Positions 51,623-62,101 are shown, counted from the first letter of the stretch. The stretch: 64,000 nt of DNA from Rhizobium mesosinicum (GCF_019511345.1 NZ_JAEUAK010000002.1:186001-250000); one strand, 5' to 3'. Notes: a model not told the origin generated them from the letters alone. Translations and numbers: made by a program.

Positions 51623-54142
51623 ATGGCTCTCGAGACGTATCAGGCGAAACGCGATTTCAAGATCACGCCGGAGCCGCGCGGCAAGCCAGCCCGAGTGAAG
51701 GGCAACAGCTTTGTCATTCAAAAGCATAACGCTACACGGCTGCATTATGACTTCCGGCTGGAGATGGACGGCGTGTTGAAAAGCTGGGCCGTCACAAAAG
51801 GCCCAAGCCTCAATCCCGAAGATAAGCGCCTCGCCGTCCATGTCGAGGACCATCCCCTCTCCTATGGCGATTTCGAAGGTATCATTCCGAAGGGCCAGTA
51901 CGGCGGCGGCACCGTGATCGTCTGGGACCGCGGTACCTGGATGCCGCTTGGCGACCCGCATAAAGCCTACCGCAAGGGGCATATGGAATTCGAACTCGAC
52001 GGCGAAAAACTGAAGGGGCGTTGGCATCTGGTGCGCATGCACGGAAAGCCGGGTGAGAAGCGCGAGAACTGGCTGCTGATCAAAGGCGATGACGAAGAGG
52101 CCCGGCATGAGGGCTCACCGGATATCCTCAAAGAGCGTCCGGAATCTGCCAAGACCGGCCGCGAGCTGGAAGAGGTCGCTGAAAACCCTGACGCAACCTG
52201 GCAATCCAAACCTCAGGGCGGCAAGGCCGTTGCCGCGAAGACCAAGGCGCCAGCTCGGAAAGCAAAGGCCCCTGCCCTGCAGCGGAATTGGCCGAAAGGC
52301 GCGAAAAAGGCAGCCATGCCCGAGTTCATCGACCCCGAGCTGGCCAAGCTGAAGCCCAAGCCACCGGCCGGCGAACGCTGGATCCATGAGATCAAGTTCG
52401 ACGGTTACCGGCTGCAGGTGAAGATTGAGGACGGGCGCGTGACGATGCTGACACGCGGGGGTCTGGACTGGACAGAGAAATTCGGCAGGGACGTCGTTGA
52501 TGCCTTCGCTTCCTTGCCTATTGAAACGGCCGTCATCGATGGTGAACTCGTTGTGGAGCGCGATACCGGCGCATCAGATTTCTCCGCCCTGCAGCATGAT
52601 CTCAGCGAAGGCCGCTACGACCGCTTCGTCTTCTATGCTTTCGACCTCATCCATCTCGATGGATATAGCCTGCTGAACGTAAGTCTTCTCGAACGCAAAC
52701 ATCTGCTGGAGAAGCTAATCCCCGGAAATAGTGAGAAACTGCGCTACAGCACGCACTTCAACGAGAACGGCGGTCTCGTGTTGAACCATGCCTGCCGGCT
52801 CAGCCTCGAAGGCGTCGTCTCCAAGCTGAGCGACAGCAAATATGTCTCCGGTCGCAACGGCGAATGGATCAAGTCAAAATGCTCGCAGCGGCAGGAATTC
52901 GTCATTGGTGGTTATGTACCGTCGACGGCCACGAAGAATGCCATCGGCTCGCTCGCCATGGGTTATTACGAGGACGGCGCGCTGAAGCATGTCGGCCGAG
53001 TCGGCACTGGTTACACTGTCGCGACGGCGCAGATGCTTTACGAGCGGTTGTCGGCAATGGAGATGAAGCAGAGCTCCTTCGACGACAAGCTGACCGCCGA
53101 GGAGCGGCGCGGCCTGCATTATGTCAAGCCGCAGCTTGTTGCCGAAGTAGAGTTCCGCGCATGGTCGGCGGATGGTAATCTGCGCCACGCGGCCTTTCGC
53201 GGATTACGAGAGGACAAGCCGGCAAAGGACGTTGTGCGCGAGATGGAAAAGACGACCGCGAAAAACCTGCCGAAATCGGCCGTAACGCTGACCCATCCCG
53301 ACCGCATCTACTGGCCGGACGAGGGCGTCACCAAGGAAGGCCTCGCCAATTATTATGCGCAGGTCTGGCGTTTCATGGCACCTTATGTCGTCAACCGGCC
53401 GCTTGCTCTGCTGCGCCTGCCCGACGGGGTTTCCGGCCATCAACGCTTTTTCCAAAAGCATGCCTGGAAAGGCATGAACGAGCATATCGAGCAGATCACC
53501 GATCCCAAGGACAAGGGCGGCGAGAAGCTGTTGCGCGTTACCGATTTCGATGGCGTCGTAGCGCTGGTGCAATCGGCGGTGCTGGAAATCCATCCCTGGG
53601 GCACGACGACCGACAATTGGGAAAAGCCCGACATGATTACCATGGACCTCGACCCCGGCGAGGATGTGCCATGGGAAAATGTGATAGCGGCAGCTTACGA
53701 ACTGAAGGAGCGTATCGAAAGCGAGGGCCTTGCGGCATTCGTCAAGACCTCCGGAGGCAAAGGCCTGCATGTGGTGACGCCGCTTGAGCCGAAAGCCGGC
53801 TGGGCGGATGTGAAAGGCTTTGCGAAGTGGCTGGCCGACAGCATGTCCAAAGATGAGCCCGACCGCTATCTTGCAACCGCAACCAAGGCGAAGCGCAGCG
53901 GCAAGATCTTCATCGACTATCTTCGGAACGGCCGCGGCAACACTGCCGTCGCCGCCTATTCCACCCGTGCCCGGCCGGGTGCCGCCGTCTCGATGCCGCT
54001 CGAATGGAGTGAACTGACCACCGAAATCGGCCCTGCTTATTTCACCGTCGATAATACGCCGGCGCGCCTCGATGCACTTAGCAGGGATCCATGGGATGGG
54101 TTCTTTGCAGCAGCCAAGCCGTTGCAGAAGCGGAAGAGATAG
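51623..54142 (+). CDS. ligD: ATP-dependent DNA ligase D (LigD)
   Basis: LigD (839 aa) seals and processes ends in non-homologous end joining. Domains in order: phosphoesterase (about 1-170: HNATRLHYDFRLEMDG, DHPLSYGDFEGIIPKGQYGG), a Lys/Ala/Pro linker (about 185-235), ligase (about 240-530, with the adenylation motif KFDG at Lys258 and the later ERKHLLEKLI and YVSGRNGEWIKSK), and polymerase/primase (about 560-830: TLTHPDRIYWPDEGVTKEG, TMDLDPGEDVPWENV, FVKTSGGKGLHVVTPL). This PE-ligase-POL order is the common rhizobial form. It starts 2 bp after ku. Confidence 0.97.
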   Translation: MALETYQAKRDFKITPEPRGKPARVKGNSFVIQKHNATRLHYDFRLEMDGVLKSWAVTKGPSLNPEDKRLAVHVEDHPLSYGDFEGIIPKGQYGGGTVIVWDRGTWMPLGDPHKAYRKGHMEFELDGEKLKGRWHLVRMHGKPGEKRENWLLIKGDDEEARHEGSPDILKERPESAKTGRELEEVAENPDATWQSKPQGGKAVAAKTKAPARKAKAPALQRNWPKGAKKAAMPEFIDPELAKLKPKPPAGERWIHEIKFDGYRLQVKIEDGRVTMLTRGGLDWTEKFGRDVVDAFASLPIETAVIDGELVVERDTGASDFSALQHDLSEGRYDRFVFYAFDLIHLDGYSLLNVSLLERKHLLEKLIPGNSEKLRYSTHFNENGGLVLNHACRLSLEGVVSKLSDSKYVSGRNGEWIKSKCSQRQEFVIGGYVPSTATKNAIGSLAMGYYEDGALKHVGRVGTGYTVATAQMLYERLSAMEMKQSSFDDKLTAEERRGLHYVKPQLVAEVEFRAWSADGNLRHAAFRGLREDKPAKDVVREMEKTTAKNLPKSAVTLTHPDRIYWPDEGVTKEGLANYYAQVWRFMAPYVVNRPLALLRLPDGVSGHQRFFQKHAWKGMNEHIEQITDPKDKGGEKLLRVTDFDGVVALVQSAVLEIHPWGTTTDNWEKPDMITMDLDPGEDVPWENVIAAAYELKERIESEGLAAFVKTSGGKGLHVVTPLEPKAGWADVKGFAKWLADSMSKDEPDRYLATATKAKRSGKIFIDYLRNGRGNTAVAAYSTRARPGAAVSMPLEWSELTTEIGPAYFTVDNTPARLDALSRDPWDGFFAAAKPLQKRKR

Positions 54143-54185
54143 GCTTTCGAAAGATGCTCCCCTTTGTAGGGAGAAGCCTTTAGAA

Positions 54186-54992
54186 CTACCGCGACTTCCC
54201 GCGACCACCTTCAGCCGCAAGGCTCTTCTTCAGCGCATCCATGATGTTGATGACATTGCCCGTCGATTTGACCGGCGCCGGCTTGCGTGCCGGAGCAGCC
54301 TTCTTAAGGCTTTTTTCCTTGCCGCGGATCAAGGCCTTCAGCCGCTTCTGGACCGGATCCTGTACCATTGAAGGGTCCCATTCCTTCGTCTCTTCCTTGA
54401 CAAGCTTCTTCATCAAGGTCAGCAAATCACTATCGACCTTCGCCTTCATGTCGAGCTCGGCGGCCGGTTCGCGCACCTCGTCACCATAGCGCAGTGTCCA
54501 GAGGACTATGCCCTTTCCTAGCGGTTCCAGCAGCACGGCCCGCTCGCGCCGGTAAAGCACCAGCCGGGCGATGCCGACCACATCATTGGCCCGCATGGCT
54601 TCCCGGATTACGCAGAATGCTTCCGTGCCGACCTTGTCTTCCGGCGCCAGAAAATGCGGCTTGTCGTACCAGATCCAGTCGATCGAACCACGCGGCACGA
54701 AGCTGTCGATATCGATGGTGCGGGTGCTTTCCAGCCCCACCTCTTCGATCTCCTCGTCCTCCAGGAGAACATAATCATCCTCGCCACGCGGATAGCCTTT
54801 CACCTGATCCTTCTCGGCAACTGGCTTGTGCGTGACACTATCGACATAGCGGCTTTCGACACGGTTTTTCGTCGCGCGGTTCAGCACATGAAACCGCACT
54901 TTACTCGACTCCGTCGTCGCCGGCGTCAGGGAAACGGACGCAGTGACAAGCGAGAGTTTGAGGTAACCTTTCCAGAATGCTTGCCGGGCCAT
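54186..54992 (-). CDS. Second Ku homologue
   Basis: A 268-residue Ku protein: ARQAFWKGYLKLSLVTASVSL, NRATKNRVESRYVDSVTHKPV, DQVKGYPRGEDDYVLLEDEE and SIDWIWYDKPHFLAP. It shares the Ku core but differs from the copy at 50778 in most positions, so it is an old paralogue and not a recent duplication. The C-terminal tail is basic (GKEKSLKKAAPARKPAPVK). It is convergent with ligD. S. meliloti carries several ku genes; which Ku works with this LigD cannot be read from the sequence. Confidence 0.94.
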   Translation of the reverse strand: MARQAFWKGYLKLSLVTASVSLTPATTESSKVRFHVLNRATKNRVESRYVDSVTHKPVAEKDQVKGYPRGEDDYVLLEDEEIEEVGLESTRTIDIDSFVPRGSIDWIWYDKPHFLAPEDKVGTEAFCVIREAMRANDVVGIARLVLYRRERAVLLEPLGKGIVLWTLRYGDEVREPAAELDMKAKVDSDLLTLMKKLVKEETKEWDPSMVQDPVQKRLKALIRGKEKSLKKAAPARKPAPVKSTGNVINIMDALKKSLAAEGGRGKSR

Positions 54993-55162
54993 TCGGCATA
55001 AACGGAAATGGTCGCGAGAGGTTCCATTCGGTGAGGCTCGGCGGAGCGGAATCCAAGCCCGACACGCGCATTTTCAACGGGATGTGATGGCTAGATGCCA
55101 CCAAAGGCGAGAGGATATCCGTTTCGACAACTTACTGACATGATTTCGTACCAACTGGTTCG

Positions 55163-55420
55163 ATGTCGCTGTTATTAGGCAATCAGATGCTGAAAGAAGA
55201 TATTTCGCGCGCGAAAAAACTCGCTCTTATCCTCACGCTGTTCTTTGGCGTGACCATATCCTACGCAAAGTTCACCGGACTATTTCCGCCACCGGATCTG
55301 CACGACGAGAGCAAATACGGGCCACCAGGCTGGTTCTCAAGCTTCGACCTCGGACCTCCGCCATTCCCTCACCCACCGGAATCTCCGCCAGTTGACAGAT
55401 CGCACGACATTCCCGTCTGA
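55163..55420 (+). CDS. Small membrane protein with proline-rich tail
   Basis: An 85-residue open frame (ATG 55163; 77 residues from ATG 55187) with one membrane helix (about residues 20-42, LALILTLFFGVTISYAKFTG) and a Pro-rich tail (PPPFPHPPESPPV). I do not know a family, and neither start has a good ribosome-binding site, so it is a tentative gene. Confidence 0.4.
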   Translation: MSLLLGNQMLKEDISRAKKLALILTLFFGVTISYAKFTGLFPPPDLHDESKYGPPGWFSSFDLGPPPFPHPPESPPVDRSHDIPV

Positions 55421-55514
55421 ATGATGCAGACCGGAAAGCGGGAGACGGTCACCAGACCGGCGAGGACGTCAGCTCGCTCAGGACACCAATGCGCTTGATA
55501 TGCTGGATTAGGAA

Positions 55515-55590
55515 TGGTGCCCAGGACCGGAATCGAACCAGTGACACGCGGATTTTCAATCCGCTGCTCTACCAACTGAGCTACCTGGGC
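55515..55590 (-). tRNA. tRNA-Phe (GAA)
   Basis: On the minus strand a 76-nt cloverleaf begins GCCCAGGTAGCTCAGTTGGTAG and ends with an encoded CCA (55517-55515). The anticodon loop reads ATTGAAAAT, anticodon GAA. The T arm GGTTCGATTCC and the acceptor stem pair correctly. Confidence 0.97.
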
Positions 55591-55766
55591 TAACCATGCT
55601 TCGTAGAAAACGTTCCGATCGGAATGTCAGGGCCTTGGTTCGCCCCGGAAGCGAGCGGGGTTATAGCATCTTGTTCGCCCATGGCAAGCATCAAATGATA
55701 GTTTTTTGACGGTCTTTCGGGCTTTGGCGATTTGCGAGGAAAAATAAGGGCTTCGCGGTGGAAAAC

Positions 55767-55979
55767 CTAGCTTTCCTCGTCGGGATAATCCGCCTTCGTC
55801 TCATCATCTGCCACGGGAATGGCGTAGGAACCCGTCAGCCAGCGCGACAGGTCGACTTCGCGGCAGCGGTTGGAGCAGAAGGGATAGTGTTCGCGGTTCG
55901 ACGGCTTGCCGCATTCCGGGCAGGGGCGCGTCTTACGCAATGGCTCAACCTTGCCGCCGGTTTTCGTTTCATCAGACAT
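55767..55979 (-). CDS. yacG: Zinc-binding DNA gyrase inhibitor YacG
   Basis: YacG (70 aa) binds GyrB and inhibits gyrase in E. coli. The zinc site is clear: [20 protein letters not shown] (four Cys). The following [16 protein letters not shown] block is typical. ATG 55979 has AAGGAGCAAAC upstream; the longer frame in the same phase overlaps maf and is not coding. It is 20 bp after maf. Confidence 0.93.
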   Translation of the reverse strand: MSDETKTGGKVEPLRKTRPCPECGKPSNREHYPFCSNRCREVDLSRWLTGSYAIPVADDETKADYPDEES

Positions 55980-55999
55980 GGTTTGCTCCTTGCGGGAGG

Positions 56000-56620
56000 T
56001 CAGCCTTCGGGCCAACGGCTGTGGACATCGAAGCCCTCGCCGGTCAAAAGCAGAATGGTTTCGTAAAGCGGCAGTCCTACGACATTGGTGTAGGATCCGA
56101 CCATTTTCTGCACGAAGGTGCCTGCCAGCCCTTGGACGCCATAGGCACCGGCCTTGCCGCGCCACTGGCCCGAGGCGATGTAGTTTTCGATCTCGAAACT
56201 CGACAGACGCTTGAAGCGCACCTTGGTCTCGACAATCTTCTGACGCACTTTCCGATCAGGCGTGATCAGGCAGATGCCCGTATAGACCATATGGTTGCGG
56301 CCGGAGAGCAGGTGCAGGGAGTTCGATGCCTCATCGGCGAATTCCGCTTTGCCGAGGATGCGGCGACCAACGGCGACGACCGTATCGGCGGACAGGATAT
56401 AGCTGCCCTTCCAAGTGATGTCGCCTTTGATGGCGGCAAGTGCCGCTTCCGCCTTTTCGCCCGAGAGGCGGCGGGCGAGCGAGCGCGGATGCTCCGATTT
56501 CTTCGGCGTCTCGTCGATATCCATCGGCATCAGGCGCGAAGGCTCGATACCGGCCTGATTGAGCAGATCGACGCGGCGGGGCGAGCCCGAGGCCAGAATG
56601 AGCTTGTATTTCAGCGCCAT
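56000..56620 (-). CDS. maf: Maf family nucleotide pyrophosphatase
   Basis: Maf proteins hydrolyse non-canonical nucleoside triphosphates and block septation when overproduced. The 206-residue sequence has the family start [19 protein letters not shown], the [17 protein letters not shown] block and the C-terminal [20 protein letters not shown]. It lies between infA and yacG in the usual alphaproteobacterial order. Downstream yacG is 20 bp away. Confidence 0.95.
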   Translation of the reverse strand: MALKYKLILASGSPRRVDLLNQAGIEPSRLMPMDIDETPKKSEHPRSLARRLSGEKAEAALAAIKGDITWKGSYILSADTVVAVGRRILGKAEFADEASNSLHLLSGRNHMVYTGICLITPDRKVRQKIVETKVRFKRLSSFEIENYIASGQWRGKAGAYGVQGLAGTFVQKMVGSYTNVVGLPLYETILLLTGEGFDVHSRWPEG

Positions 56621-56678
56621 GGAACCTCGACCATCGGCAGGCGGGAGCGGAAGCTCCGGAGAGCTTCGCAGACCAAGC

Positions 56679-56897
56679 TTACTTGAAGCGGTAGGTAATG
56701 CGGCCCTTCGTCAGGTCATAGGGCGTCATTTCGACCAGAACCTTGTCGCCGGCGAGAACGCGGATGCGGTTCTTGCGCATGCGGCCGGCGGTGTGGGCAA
56801 TGATCTCATGCTCGTTTTCGAGCTTCACGCGGAACGTCGCGTTCGGCAGAAGTTCGGTCACGATACCCGGGAATTCGAGGACTTCTTCTTTCGGCAT
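56679..56897 (-). CDS. infA: Translation initiation factor IF-1
   Basis: A 72-residue S1-fold protein, [58 protein letters not shown], ending KGRITYRFK. The length and sequence are those of alphaproteobacterial IF-1, which occupies the ribosomal A site during initiation. It is followed by maf after 58 bp. Confidence 0.99.
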   Translation of the reverse strand: MPKEEVLEFPGIVTELLPNATFRVKLENEHEIIAHTAGRMRKNRIRVLAGDKVLVEMTPYDLTKGRITYRFK

Positions 56898-57016
56898 ATA
56901 AGGGTTTTCTTCCTGTGTGTTGGCAAAGCGGCGCTGGGCGCCTCAAAATTTGCGCGGAAACTACACAATCAACGAGGATTTGTGAACCTCGTAGATCGGG
57001 CTTTCTATCTTTTGTT

Positions 57017-57502
57017 TCACGCCGATTGCGCGGCGATGCCATTTCTCTTGAGTAGCCGGCTTTCGATAAGGTCGGTCATGTGATCGCGAACGCCGCGATA
57101 GCTATCCAGTATCTGCTCGCGCGTTCCGGTCGCCACCGTTGGATCCATGGTCGGCCAGTAGACGACATCAACAGCGCTGGACCGTGTCAACTCGAGCGCT
57201 GCGTGATGGGCCTGCGGCGAGAGCGTGATGATGAGGTCGAAATAATCGTCCTCAAGCTCGTCCAGCGTCTGCGGCTGTCGGCGACCGAGCGACAGGCCAA
57301 TTTCCTCCAGCACGACATCGACGAAAGGATCGCGTTCACCGGCGCGGACGCCCGCGGACCTTATATAGGTATTACCGGGCAGAATGCTACGGGCTATCAC
57401 TTCCGCCATCGGGGAGCGGATGACATTCAGCCCGCACATGAAGAGGATGGCGCCCGGCCGCTTTCCGTCCTGCGTTTCGACGTGCGGCTCCATCGCCGTC
57501 AT
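57017..57502 (-). CDS. Low-molecular-weight phosphatase family protein
   Basis: From ATG 57502, which overlaps the UPF0262 stop (ATGA), the protein has 161 residues. The phosphatase P loop is CGLNVIRS (Cys23 to Ser30, a CX5RS motif) and the later acidic residue lies in [10 protein letters not shown]. It resembles low-molecular-weight tyrosine phosphatases and arsenate reductases but has Leu-Asn-Val-Ile where the typical loop has GNICR, so the substrate is uncertain. Confidence 0.85.
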   Translation of the reverse strand: MTAMEPHVETQDGKRPGAILFMCGLNVIRSPMAEVIARSILPGNTYIRSAGVRAGERDPFVDVVLEEIGLSLGRRQPQTLDELEDDYFDLIITLSPQAHHAALELTRSSAVDVVYWPTMDPTVATGTREQILDSYRGVRDHMTDLIESRLLKRNGIAAQSA

Positions 57503-57972
57503 CCGCGCCAATAGAGGACGCAGACCAGCGTGAAGAGACGCCGGGCGGTGTCGAAATCGACATCGATCTTGCCCGAGAGACGGTCCTTCAGGGTCTGCGA
57601 GCCTTCATTGTGAATGCCGCGTCGCCCCATATCGATCGCCTCGATGCGGCTCGGCGAGGCGGAACGGATCGCTTCATAGTAGCTCTCGCAGATCATGAAA
57701 TAGTCCTTCACGATCCGCCGGAAGGGCGTCAGCGACAGGATATGCGTTGCGACATCCTCGCCTTTTTCGGTGGTTATGGAAAAGACCAGCTTGGAATCGA
57801 CCAGCGAAATGTTCAGTCGGTAAGGCCCGCCGGCATGGCCGACGGGTGTGAAAGAATTTTCCTCGATCAGGTCGAAGATCGCCACCGCCCGCTCATGCTC
57901 GACATCGGGCGTCGAACGGCCGATCGTATCGTCAAGGACAACGTCGCAGAGCCGGAAGTCGTCCTTCACCAT
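57499..57972 (-). CDS. UPF0262 family protein
   Basis: A 157-residue cytoplasmic protein of the UPF0262 family, found in alphaproteobacteria next to hisD and infA. Family blocks are [48 protein letters not shown] and RRGIHNEGS. No function is known. It overlaps the phosphatase gene by 4 bp and follows hisD after 4 bp. Confidence 0.93.
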   Translation of the reverse strand: MVKDDFRLCDVVLDDTIGRSTPDVEHERAVAIFDLIEENSFTPVGHAGGPYRLNISLVDSKLVFSITTEKGEDVATHILSLTPFRRIVKDYFMICESYYEAIRSASPSRIEAIDMGRRGIHNEGSQTLKDRLSGKIDVDFDTARRLFTLVCVLYWRG

Positions 57973-57976
57973 TCCC

Positions 57977-59275
57977 TCACCTTTCGAGGTTCAGGCGGAT
58001 CGCGACCGATCGCGCATGGGCATCGAGGCCTTCCGAAACGGCGAGCGCAATCGCCGCCGGACCGAGATCGCGAAGCTGTTGCGGGCCAAGCCGCAGGATC
58101 GATGTGCGCTTGACGAAATCGAGAACCGAAAGGCCGGAGGAAAAGCGTGCCGAACGCGCTGTCGGCAGCACGTGGTTGGAACCGCCGACGTAATCACCGA
58201 TTACTTCGGGCGTATGCGCGCCGATGAAGATCGCACCGGCGTTGCGGATCTTGTCCACGAAGAAATCGGGATCGGCGACGGCGAGTTCCAGATGTTCGGC
58301 GGCGATACGGTTTGCAAGCGGAATGGCATCCTTGAGATCGGAGACAAGGATGATTGCGCCAAAATCGCGCCAGCTGGCGGCGGCGGTTTCGGCACGGTTC
58401 AGCGTTTTCAGCTGCCGCTCGACGGCTGCTTCTACAGCCTTGCCGAAATCCTCGTCGTCGGTGATCAGGATCGCCTGAGAACTCTCGTCATGCTCTGCCT
58501 GGGCGAGCAGATCGGCGGCGACCCAGTCGGGATTGTTGTCCTCGTCGGCGATGACGAGCACTTCAGAGGGGCCGGCGATCATGTCGATGCCGACTGTGCC
58601 GAAGACCTGCCGCTTGGCGGCGGCGACATAGGCATTGCCGGGGCCTGTGATCTTGGCGACTGGTGCGATCGTCTCGGTGCCGTAGGCAAGGGCAGCAATC
58701 GCCTGCGCGCCGCCGACGCGGTAGATTTCATTGACGCCGGCAAGTTTGGCCGCGGCCAGCACGGCCGGATTGACGGAGCCGCCGGTAGCCGGCACGGCGA
58801 TGACGATACGCTCGACGCCCGCGACCTTTGCGGGGACGGCATTCATCAGAACCGAGCTCGGATAGCTCGCCGTACCGCCTGGCACGTAGAGGCCGACGGC
58901 TTCAATCGCTGTCCAGCGCGAGCCAAGGCCAACGCCCATGGCATCCTCATAGATATCGTCCTTCGGAAGCTGGCGGCGGTGATGGGATTCGATGCGGAGA
59001 GCCGCGACCTTCAAGGCGCCGAGGACTTCCGAGGGGACAACCTCGACGGCACTCTCGATTTCTTGCTCGGTGACGCGCATCGGCACGGTGGCATAATCGA
59101 TGCTGTCGAACTTCTTGGAATATTCCGCAAGAGCGACATCGCCGCGCGCGCGCACCTCATCGATGATGGCGCGCACGACATTGTTGACGTCTTCGGAGAC
59201 CTCGCGCTTGGTGGTCAGAAAGGCCGCGAAGCGCTGCTCGAAACCATCGGATGTCTGATTGAGCCAGATTGCCAA
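57977..59275 (-). CDS. hisD: Histidinol dehydrogenase HisD
   Basis: HisD (432 aa) carries out the last two steps of histidine synthesis, oxidising histidinol to histidine with NAD and zinc. The start is TTG 59275 (AAGGA 9 nt upstream), giving the family N-terminus with [15 protein letters not shown]; the open frame further upstream lies in another gene's shadow. Motifs: [69 protein letters not shown], and [19 protein letters not shown] with the zinc ligands His and Gln. Confidence 0.97.
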   Translation of the reverse strand: MAIWLNQTSDGFEQRFAAFLTTKREVSEDVNNVVRAIIDEVRARGDVALAEYSKKFDSIDYATVPMRVTEQEIESAVEVVPSEVLGALKVAALRIESHHRRQLPKDDIYEDAMGVGLGSRWTAIEAVGLYVPGGTASYPSSVLMNAVPAKVAGVERIVIAVPATGGSVNPAVLAAAKLAGVNEIYRVGGAQAIAALAYGTETIAPVAKITGPGNAYVAAAKRQVFGTVGIDMIAGPSEVLVIADEDNNPDWVAADLLAQAEHDESSQAILITDDEDFGKAVEAAVERQLKTLNRAETAAASWRDFGAIILVSDLKDAIPLANRIAAEHLELAVADPDFFVDKIRNAGAIFIGAHTPEVIGDYVGGSNHVLPTARSARFSSGLSVLDFVKRTSILRLGPQQLRDLGPAAIALAVSEGLDAHARSVAIRLNLER

Positions 59276-59310
59276 GGCCGGAATTCCTTCTTTACTCGAA
59301 ACTGTTGCGC

Positions 59311-59748
59311 TCAGGGGCCGGGGTGGCGCGGCCTGGAGCCGGTTTCCCAGGCGCCGCCGATATCGGCAAGCTGTACCTCGATACATTCGACATCGAGGAC
59401 GATCGAGGCCGTGCCTGAGAGCGAGAGCTCGAGCGTGCCCTCCGGCCCGTCGCCCGTCTGCTCGAAACGCAAGGCGAGCAGCGACAGCACGTCGTCGCGT
59501 CGCGAACGATCGATGCCGATCGAGCGGACGGACAGCACGCGCTTGAAGACGAGGGCAGCACGGCGGCGTTCGAACCCCCTGCGCTTGCGGGCCGCCTCTT
59601 CCCAGACGAAGCGGTTGGCGGCGAGCGCAAATTGCTTGTCGCGCGGCGACCATTCGATATCGGCCACCTTGAAGACGCTGTCCTGTACATGCGCGGAAAT
59701 GACCGCAAGGTCCTCGGCATCGAGCGCAACAAGCTTCAGGTCGGTCAT
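59311..59748 (-). CDS. DUF2948 family protein
   Basis: From ATG 59748 (GAGG 5 nt upstream) the protein has 145 residues: LKLVALDAEDLAVISAHVQD, FKVADIEWSPRDKQFALAAN, RFVWEEAARKRRGFERRRAA and LDVECIEVQLADIGGAWETG. This is the alphaproteobacterial DUF2948 family, whose function is unknown. It lies between murA and hisD, as in other Rhizobiales. Confidence 0.92.
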   Translation of the reverse strand: MTDLKLVALDAEDLAVISAHVQDSVFKVADIEWSPRDKQFALAANRFVWEEAARKRRGFERRRAALVFKRVLSVRSIGIDRSRRDDVLSLLALRFEQTGDGPEGTLELSLSGTASIVLDVECIEVQLADIGGAWETGSRPRHPGP

Positions 59749-59862
59749 CCAGCCTCTATCCCATGTCTTTCTGCCGCAACTGCGGCGATCTGCCAGACAA
59801 CGGAAATAAGGCGCGACGGCCAAATACGCAACCAGGATAAAGGGCGCATAATCGCGCTTTTC

Positions 59863-61155
59863 TTACTCGCTGACGCGTTCGACGATGGCGCCGCAGCGGG
59901 TGAGCTTTTCTTCCAACCGCTCAAAGCCGCGATCGAGGTGATAAACACGGGAAACCGTGGTTTCGCCTTCGGCGGCAAGGCCGGCAATGACGAGGGAAAC
60001 GGAGGCACGAAGATCGGTCGCCATGACCGGCGCCCCTTTCAGCCGCTGGACACCTTCGATCTTGGCCGTCTGGCCCGACAGTGAGATCTTCGCGCCGAGG
60101 CGGGCAAGTTCCTGCACATGCATGAAGCGATTTTCGAAGATGGTTTCCGTGACGTGCGAGATGCCGGTAGAGCGGGTCATCAGCGCCATGAACTGCGCTT
60201 GCAGGTCGGTCGGGAAGCCCGGGAATGGATCGGTGACGATATCGACCGGCTGGATGCCGGCGCCGTTACGCTTGATGCGCATGCCGTTGTTGGTCGAGGA
60301 GATGTCCGCACCGGCGCGGCGCAGCGTTTCCAGCGCCGTTTCGAGCAGGGCAACATCGGTATTTTCAAGCACGACATCGCCACCGGCCATGGCGACCGCC
60401 ATGGCATAGGTGCCGGTCTCGATGCGGTCAGGCAGGACGCGGTGGCGCGCGCCTGAGAGCGAGGTGACGCCTTCGATCGTGATGGTCGAAGTACCAGCGC
60501 CGGAAACCTTGGCGCCCATGGCGTTCAGGCAGTTGGCGAGATCGACGACTTCGGGCTCGCGTGCGGCATTGCCGATTACGGTCGTGCCGCGGGCAAGCGT
60601 TGCGGCCATCAAAAGCACGTGCGTCGCGCCAACCGACACTTTCGGGAACGTATAATGCGTGCCGATGAGGCCACCCTGCGGTGCCTTGGCGTTGATATAA
60701 CCGCCATCGATTTCCATCGTCGCACCAAGTGCCGTCAAGCCGTCGATGAAAAGATCGACCGGACGTGTGCCGATGGCGCAGCCGCCCGGCAGCGACACGC
60801 GGCAATGGCCTTCGCGGGCCAGAAGCGGGCCGATGACCCAGAAGGAGGCGCGCATCTTCGAGACCAGCTCATAGGGAGCGGTCGTATCGACGATGGTGCG
60901 GCAGGTGAAATGGATCGTGCGGGCGTAGGAATCTTCCTGCCGCTCACGGCGGCCGTTGACGGCGACATCGACGCCGTGATTGCCGAGGATGCGCATCAGC
61001 AATTCGACATCGGCGAGGTGCGGCACGTTTTCCAGCGTCAGCGTATCGCTCGTCAAAAGCGAGGCGATCATCAGCGGCAGCGCAGCATTCTTGGCGCCGG
61101 AAATCGGAATGACGCCATTGAGCTCATTACCGCCGACAATTCTGATACGATCCAT
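59863..61155 (-). CDS. murA: UDP-N-acetylglucosamine 1-carboxyvinyltransferase MurA
   Basis: MurA (430 aa) starts peptidoglycan precursor synthesis by adding enolpyruvate to UDP-GlcNAc. The sequence opens [20 protein letters not shown] with the conserved Lys-Asn of [10 protein letters not shown], and has the loop [14 protein letters not shown] with the catalytic Cys126 (the target of fosfomycin). Other blocks are [30 protein letters not shown] and the [12 protein letters not shown] block. ATG 61155 is preferred to 61161. Confidence 0.98.
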   Translation of the reverse strand: MDRIRIVGGNELNGVIPISGAKNAALPLMIASLLTSDTLTLENVPHLADVELLMRILGNHGVDVAVNGRRERQEDSYARTIHFTCRTIVDTTAPYELVSKMRASFWVIGPLLAREGHCRVSLPGGCAIGTRPVDLFIDGLTALGATMEIDGGYINAKAPQGGLIGTHYTFPKVSVGATHVLLMAATLARGTTVIGNAAREPEVVDLANCLNAMGAKVSGAGTSTITIEGVTSLSGARHRVLPDRIETGTYAMAVAMAGGDVVLENTDVALLETALETLRRAGADISSTNNGMRIKRNGAGIQPVDIVTDPFPGFPTDLQAQFMALMTRSTGISHVTETIFENRFMHVQELARLGAKISLSGQTAKIEGVQRLKGAPVMATDLRASVSLVIAGLAAEGETTVSRVYHLDRGFERLEEKLTRCGAIVERVSE

Positions 61156-61270
61156 GTGCACTTACGGGCGAGGCCCGCCTTTCCTCAAAAGTTTTGCCTG
61201 TGGGGCAAGGCAAGAAGTGGGGGTGTTTAGAGCAAATCCCCGGCCGCTTCAATTCGTAGCGGACCGAACA

Positions 61271-61480
61271 TTACGATTCGTCCATTTTTGCGGCAGGCGT
61301 TTGTGCAGCGGGCAGCCCGTTCGTCTCGTCTGCCTGGCCGGATCGGCGAGCGCGCACCTGCTGTTTGCGTCTTGAAAGATTTTCTCTCAGTTTTTCGGCA
61401 GCCCGTTCGCGACGCACTGCCGCCTGGGCTTCCATGGCCGCTTTCCGGCTCTGCCGGGCCTTCTCGCTCTCTTCGTTCAT
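61271..61480 (-). CDS. Small basic helical protein
   Basis: A 69-residue protein rich in Arg, Lys, Glu and Ala (EKARQSRKAAMEAQAAVRRE, LRENLSRRKQQVRARRSG), probably a single long helix or coiled coil followed by a flexible tail. Rhizobial genomes have a similar small protein near murA. No function is known. GGGGG directly upstream of the ATG is only a moderate ribosome-binding site. Confidence 0.5.
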   Translation of the reverse strand: MNEESEKARQSRKAAMEAQAAVRRERAAEKLRENLSRRKQQVRARRSGQADETNGLPAAQTPAAKMDES

Positions 61481-61634
61481 CCCCCAGAACTAACCGAATT
61501 CGCGCCGTTCCAAAAGTGGGCGGGACGTTATTCCCAGAGAAGTTGGAATTTGCGGCTTGCACTCCTGCCGAAGCTGTGGCAATAGCCGCCCCGTTCACGC
61601 GAATTGAGCGTTTCCGCTTCTCGCGTCTGGTCCT

Positions 61635-61709
61635 GCTGCCGTAGCTCAGTGGTAGAGCACACCCTTGGTAAGGGTGAGGTCGGTGGTTCAATCCCACTCG
61701 GCAGCACCA
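61635..61709 (+). tRNA. tRNA-Thr (GGT)
   Basis: A 75-nt cloverleaf starting GCTGCCGTAGCTCAGTGGTAG, with anticodon loop CTTGGTAAG (anticodon GGT) and T arm GGTTCAATCCC, ending in an encoded CCA at 61707-61709. Acceptor stem GCTGCCG/CGGCAGC pairs fully. Confidence 0.97.
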
Positions 61710-61858
61710 GTTTTCTCCTTTAGCATTATCCCCCGCGCCAATCGGCGCCATTGCTGCCGGAAAAAATCTCGCTAAAATATTAGCATTATGAAGTTTTCGC
61801 ATAAGGAACCCGAAGGCTTCATTCAATGTTTCTATCGAGACATGCTGGAGGAGCGTCG

Positions 61859-62101
61859 ATGGCAACTGAACGATGGAATGATCCAATCAAGGTTGGTTTC
61901 GAAGAGGCAGGAGCGCGCACGGTTAACGGACCGTTCGACGCATTGGCGTGCCTCGCCGAGCACTGGCCTGCCGTGCGCGGATTGAAATATCTTAAGGCAC
62001 GCAGCGCCTGCCGCGCCGCGCTCGATGGAAGAAAGACCGTTGAAGAGGCGCGCGCGGAGTTTATGGCGGCGGCTGAGGAAGCAAAGCTTAAAGTGCATTA
62101 A
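61859..62101 (+). CDS. DUF982 domain protein
   Basis: An 80-residue protein of the rhizobial DUF982 family: DPIKVGFEEAGARTVNGPFD, ALACLAEHWPAVRGLKYLKA, ARSACRAALDGRKTVEEARA. These short proteins are numerous in Rhizobiaceae and have no known function. GGAGGAGCGTCG directly upstream decides the ATG at 61859 over the start at 61826. Confidence 0.9.
   Translation: MATERWNDPIKVGFEEAGARTVNGPFDALACLAEHWPAVRGLKYLKARSACRAALDGRKTVEEARAEFMAAAEEAKLKVH

Noticed and set aside
59276..59653. Upstream extension of HisD
   Set aside because: It lies opposite to the DUF2948 frame and has Arg/Pro-rich shadow composition; TTG 59275 gives the known N-terminus.
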